From: Ligustrum vulgare | Taxonomy: Eukaryota > Streptophyta > Magnoliopsida > Lamiales > Oleaceae | Assembly: GCA_963555705.1 (NCBI GenBank) | Contig: OY743171.1 | Location: 27,646,852-27,710,851, forward strand | Direction of reading: 5' to 3' | Length of the DNA: 64,000 nt | Shown: one piece after another, positions 61,489 through 64,000 of the stretch | Numbering within the stretch: position 1 is the stretch's first letter | Layout: each line of letters starts with the position of its first letter | Notes under the pieces: generated by a model | Seen by the model: the letters and a program-made list of their open reading frames with translations, nothing else | The model's database searches: none | What the model was told of the DNA's origin: nothing | Translations under genes and position numbers: made by a program

Positions 61489-64000
61489 GGGACTTCCACT
61501 GTTCTCTCCAATACACTTGGGACAATTGAAATGGTCCACTGGTAGAATAAGCTATGATAAAAACACCGAGAGAATGCACTACTTAGAAAAAGTACAACTA
61601 CGTGAAGAAAGACATTATTCATACCAGACAAGACTGCAAGAACATGTTAAAAAATGGCATTATAAAAGAAATGATATGTGGGAAGAAGGTTGGAGGAAAA
61701 ATTATGGTCGACGAAGACCTGGGGACTCAATTTTTGAGTCAGATTTTTTAAGTTAGAGATTGAGACTCTTTTTTTGAGTAGAAACCCTTTGGATTTGGAA
61801 TTCTGTTTTCAAGAATAGTTTTGGGGCTTTCAGTGTTCCTTTCAATGCAATTTAGACAATTGAAATCGTTCGTTGGTAGAATAAGCTATGATTAAGACAC
61901 CAAGAAAATAATGCACTACTTAATAAAAGTACAACGACGTGAAGAAAGACATTATTCAAACCACACAAGAGTTTTCAAAACGTGTCAAATGGGAATTATA
62001 TAAGAAATGATATGTGGGAAGAAGGATGGAGTCAAAATTATGGTCGAAGATGACCAAGGGATGCAATTTGAAATTGAAAACCCCCAAGTATTGTGAATCA
62101 ATTTTTTTTCAATTAGAAATTGAGACTATTTTTTTTAGTATAATAAACCCTTAGGATTGGGAACTCCCTTTTCAGGAATGATTTTGGGACTTCCACTATT
62201 CTCTCCAATACACTTTGGACAATTGAAATGGTTCATTGGTAGAATAAGTTATGATAAAAACACCGAGAGAATGCACTACTTAGAAAAAGTACAACTACGT
62301 GAATAATGCACTACTTAATAAAAGTACAACCACGTGAAGAAAGACATTATTCAAACCACACAAGAGTTTTCAAAACGTGTCAAATGGGAATTATATAAGA
62401 AATGATATGTGGGAAGAAGGATGGAGTCAAAATTATGGTCGAAGATGACCAAGGGATGCAATTTGAAATTGAAAACCTCCAAGTATTGTGAATCAATTTT
62501 TTTTTTCAATTAGAAATTGAGACTACTTTTTTTAGTATAATAAACCCTTAGGATTGGGAACTCCCTTTTCAGGAATGATTTTGGGACTTCCACTTTTCTC
62601 TCCAATACACTTTGAACAATTGAAATGGTTCATTGGTAGAATAAGCTATGATAAAAACACCGAGAGAATGCACTACTTAGAAAAAGTACAACTACGTGAA
62701 TAATGCACTACTTAATAAAAGTACAACCACGTGAAGAAAGACTATTCAAACCACACAAGAGTTTTCAAAACGTGTCAAATGGGAATTATATAAGAAATGA
62801 TATGTGGGAAGAAGGATGGAGTCAAAATTATGGTCGAAGACAGTCACCAAGGGATGCAATTTGAAATTGAAAACCCGCAAGTATTGTGAATCAATTTTTT
62901 TTCAATTAGAAATTGAGACTATTTTTTTTAGTATAATAAACCCTTAGGATTGGGAACTCCCTTTTCAGGAATAATTTTGGGACTTCCACTGTTCTCTCCA
63001 ATACACTTGGGACAATTGAAATGGTCCACTGGTAGAATAAGCTATGATAAAAACACCGAGAGAATGCACTACTTAGAAAAAGTACAACTACGTGAAGAAA
63101 GACATTATTCATACCAGACAAGACTGCAAGAACATGTTAAAAATGACATTATAAAAGAAATGATATGTGGGAAGAAGGTTGGAGGAAAAATTATGGTCGA
63201 CGAAGACCTGGGGACTCAATTTTTGAGTCAGATTTTTTAAGTTAGAGATTGAGACTCTTTTTTTGAGTAGAAACCCTTTGGATTTGGAATTCTGTTTTCA
63301 AGAATAGTTTTGGGGCTTTCAGTGTTCCTTTCAATGCAATTTAGACAATTGAAATCGTTCGTTGGTAGAATAAGCTATGATTAAGACACCAAGAGAATAA
63401 TGCACTACTTAATAAAAGTACAACGACGTGAAGAAAGACATTATTCAAACCACACAAGAGTTTTCAAAACGTGTCAAATGGGAATTATATAAGAAATGAT
63501 ATGTGGGAAGAAGGATGGAGTCAAAATTATGGTCGAAGATGACCAAGGGATGCAATTTGAAATTGAAAACCCCCAAGTATTGTGAATCAATTCTTTTTCA
63601 ATTAGAAATTGAGACTATTTTTTTTAGTATAATAAACCCTTAGGATTGGGAACTCCCTTTTCAGGAATGATTTTGGGACTTCCACTATTCTCTCCAATAC
63701 ACTTTGGACAATTGAAATGGTTCATTGGTAGAATAAGTTATGATAAAAACACCGAGAGAATGCACTACTTAGAAAAAGTACAACTACGTGAATAATGCAC
63801 TACTTAATAAAAGTACAACCACGTGAAGAAAGACATTATTCAAACCACACAAGAGTTTTCAAAACGTGTCAAATGGGAATTATATAAGAAATGATATGTG
63901 GGAAGAAGGATGGAGTCAAAATTATGGTCGAAGATGACCAAGGGATGCAATTTGAAATTGAAAACCTCCAAGTATTGTGAATCAATTTTTTTTTTCAATT
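59002..64000. repeat. Candidate 18.96-kb super-repeat, second copy (open at the right edge)
   Basis: This is the counterpart of 40.05-45.04 kb. Order, spacing and rare variants agree up to the last base of the window ('aaaacctccaag' near 63959 and 45002). The full length of the second copy cannot be judged because it runs off the window. Confidence 0.75.
61489..64000. repeat. Block 7: ABCC units, cut by the window end
   Basis: Anchors: A61489 B61823 C62186 C62583; A62979 B63312 C63675, the last C being truncated at 326 bp. B61823 shares 'caagaaaataatg' with B42862, C62583 shares 'gactattc' with C43624, and B63312 shares 'aattctttttc' with B44353. This block resumes the block 5 type after the AB/ABC interval. 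Confidence 0.93.

Larger units (their letters stand above)
1..64000. repeat. AT-rich satellite DNA array with nested higher-order structure
   Basis: Landmarks such as 'ccaatacactttg', 'gcactactta' and 'gatatgtgggaagaagg' recur from the first base to the last, always in the same orientation. All sequence between them can be assigned to monomer type A, B, C or D. No unique spacer, transposon end, tRNA, rRNA or gene interrupts the array. A and B are diverged relatives sharing most of their length, so the ancestral monomer was probably about 330-360 bp, and the present basic period is the 694-bp AB dimer. Copies of one type differ by a small number of substitutions and short indels, which points to active homogenisation. 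The role is unknown; centromeric or pericentromeric heterochromatin is inferred from organisation only. I do not recognise the family and cannot name the species. Confidence 0.98.

Noticed and set aside
1..64000. CRISPR array or bacterial repeat system
   Set aside because: Monomers of 330-398 bp abut directly with no unique spacers, and there are no associated genes.
1..64000. Embedded transposon or retroelement
   Set aside because: I looked for any stretch not assignable to A, B, C or D, for terminal inverted repeats and for polymerase or integrase motifs. None was seen.

Overview
The whole 64 kb window is one uninterrupted, head-to-tail satellite DNA array. I find no protein-coding gene, RNA gene, transposable element, CRISPR array or unique sequence. 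An AT-rich array of this size, with higher-order structure and no embedded genes, is typical of pericentromeric or centromeric heterochromatin of a eukaryote. The sequence alone does not tell me the species, nor whether the array is centromeric.

The array is built from two related monomers in strict alternation. A is about 330-334 bp and B about 363 bp; B carries roughly 33 bp that A lacks. The AB dimer is about 694 bp. Two recombinant monomers occur as well. C (395-398 bp) has the 5' part of A joined to the 3' part of B, with about 35 bp duplicated at the join. D (336 bp) is the opposite hybrid, the 5' part of B joined to the 3' part of A. By landmark reading I count 63 A, 63 B, 48 C (the last cut by the window end) and 3 D, all on the + strand, plus a partial monomer at the left edge. 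In the feature list, monomer anchors are the first G of the 'ttttGGG' that precedes 'acttcc' (A, C) or 'gctttc' (B, D).

The monomers form higher-order units that start at A: AB (691-700 bp), ABC (1090-1098), ABCC (1488-1492), ABCCC (1886-1887) and ADBCC (1798-1824). Layout: 182-2261 AB dimers; 2262-8817 mostly ABC; 8818-18506 mostly ABCC; 18507-28456 a 9.95-kb super-unit that is mainly AB; 28457-37071 a second copy of that super-unit, shorter by two dimers; 37072-42529 AB dimers and one ABC; 42530-55426 ABCC with all three D monomers; 55427-61488 AB/ABC; 61489-64000 ABCC again. The segments 40.0-45.0 kb and 59.0-64.0 kb match in order and spacing at an offset of about 18.96 kb, which suggests a still larger repeat running past the right edge.

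A monomers fall into four subtypes: A1 ('catttttagaaatg', 20 copies), A2 ('cacttgggacaattg' plus 'cattataaaag', 30 copies), A3 ('accagaaaagactgc', 8 copies) and A4 ('gaaattttcattgg', 5 copies). The open frames of 70-120 codons seen again and again are by-products of tandem copying and are not annotated as genes. What the window records is repeated unequal exchange at scales from 27 bp to about 19 kb.
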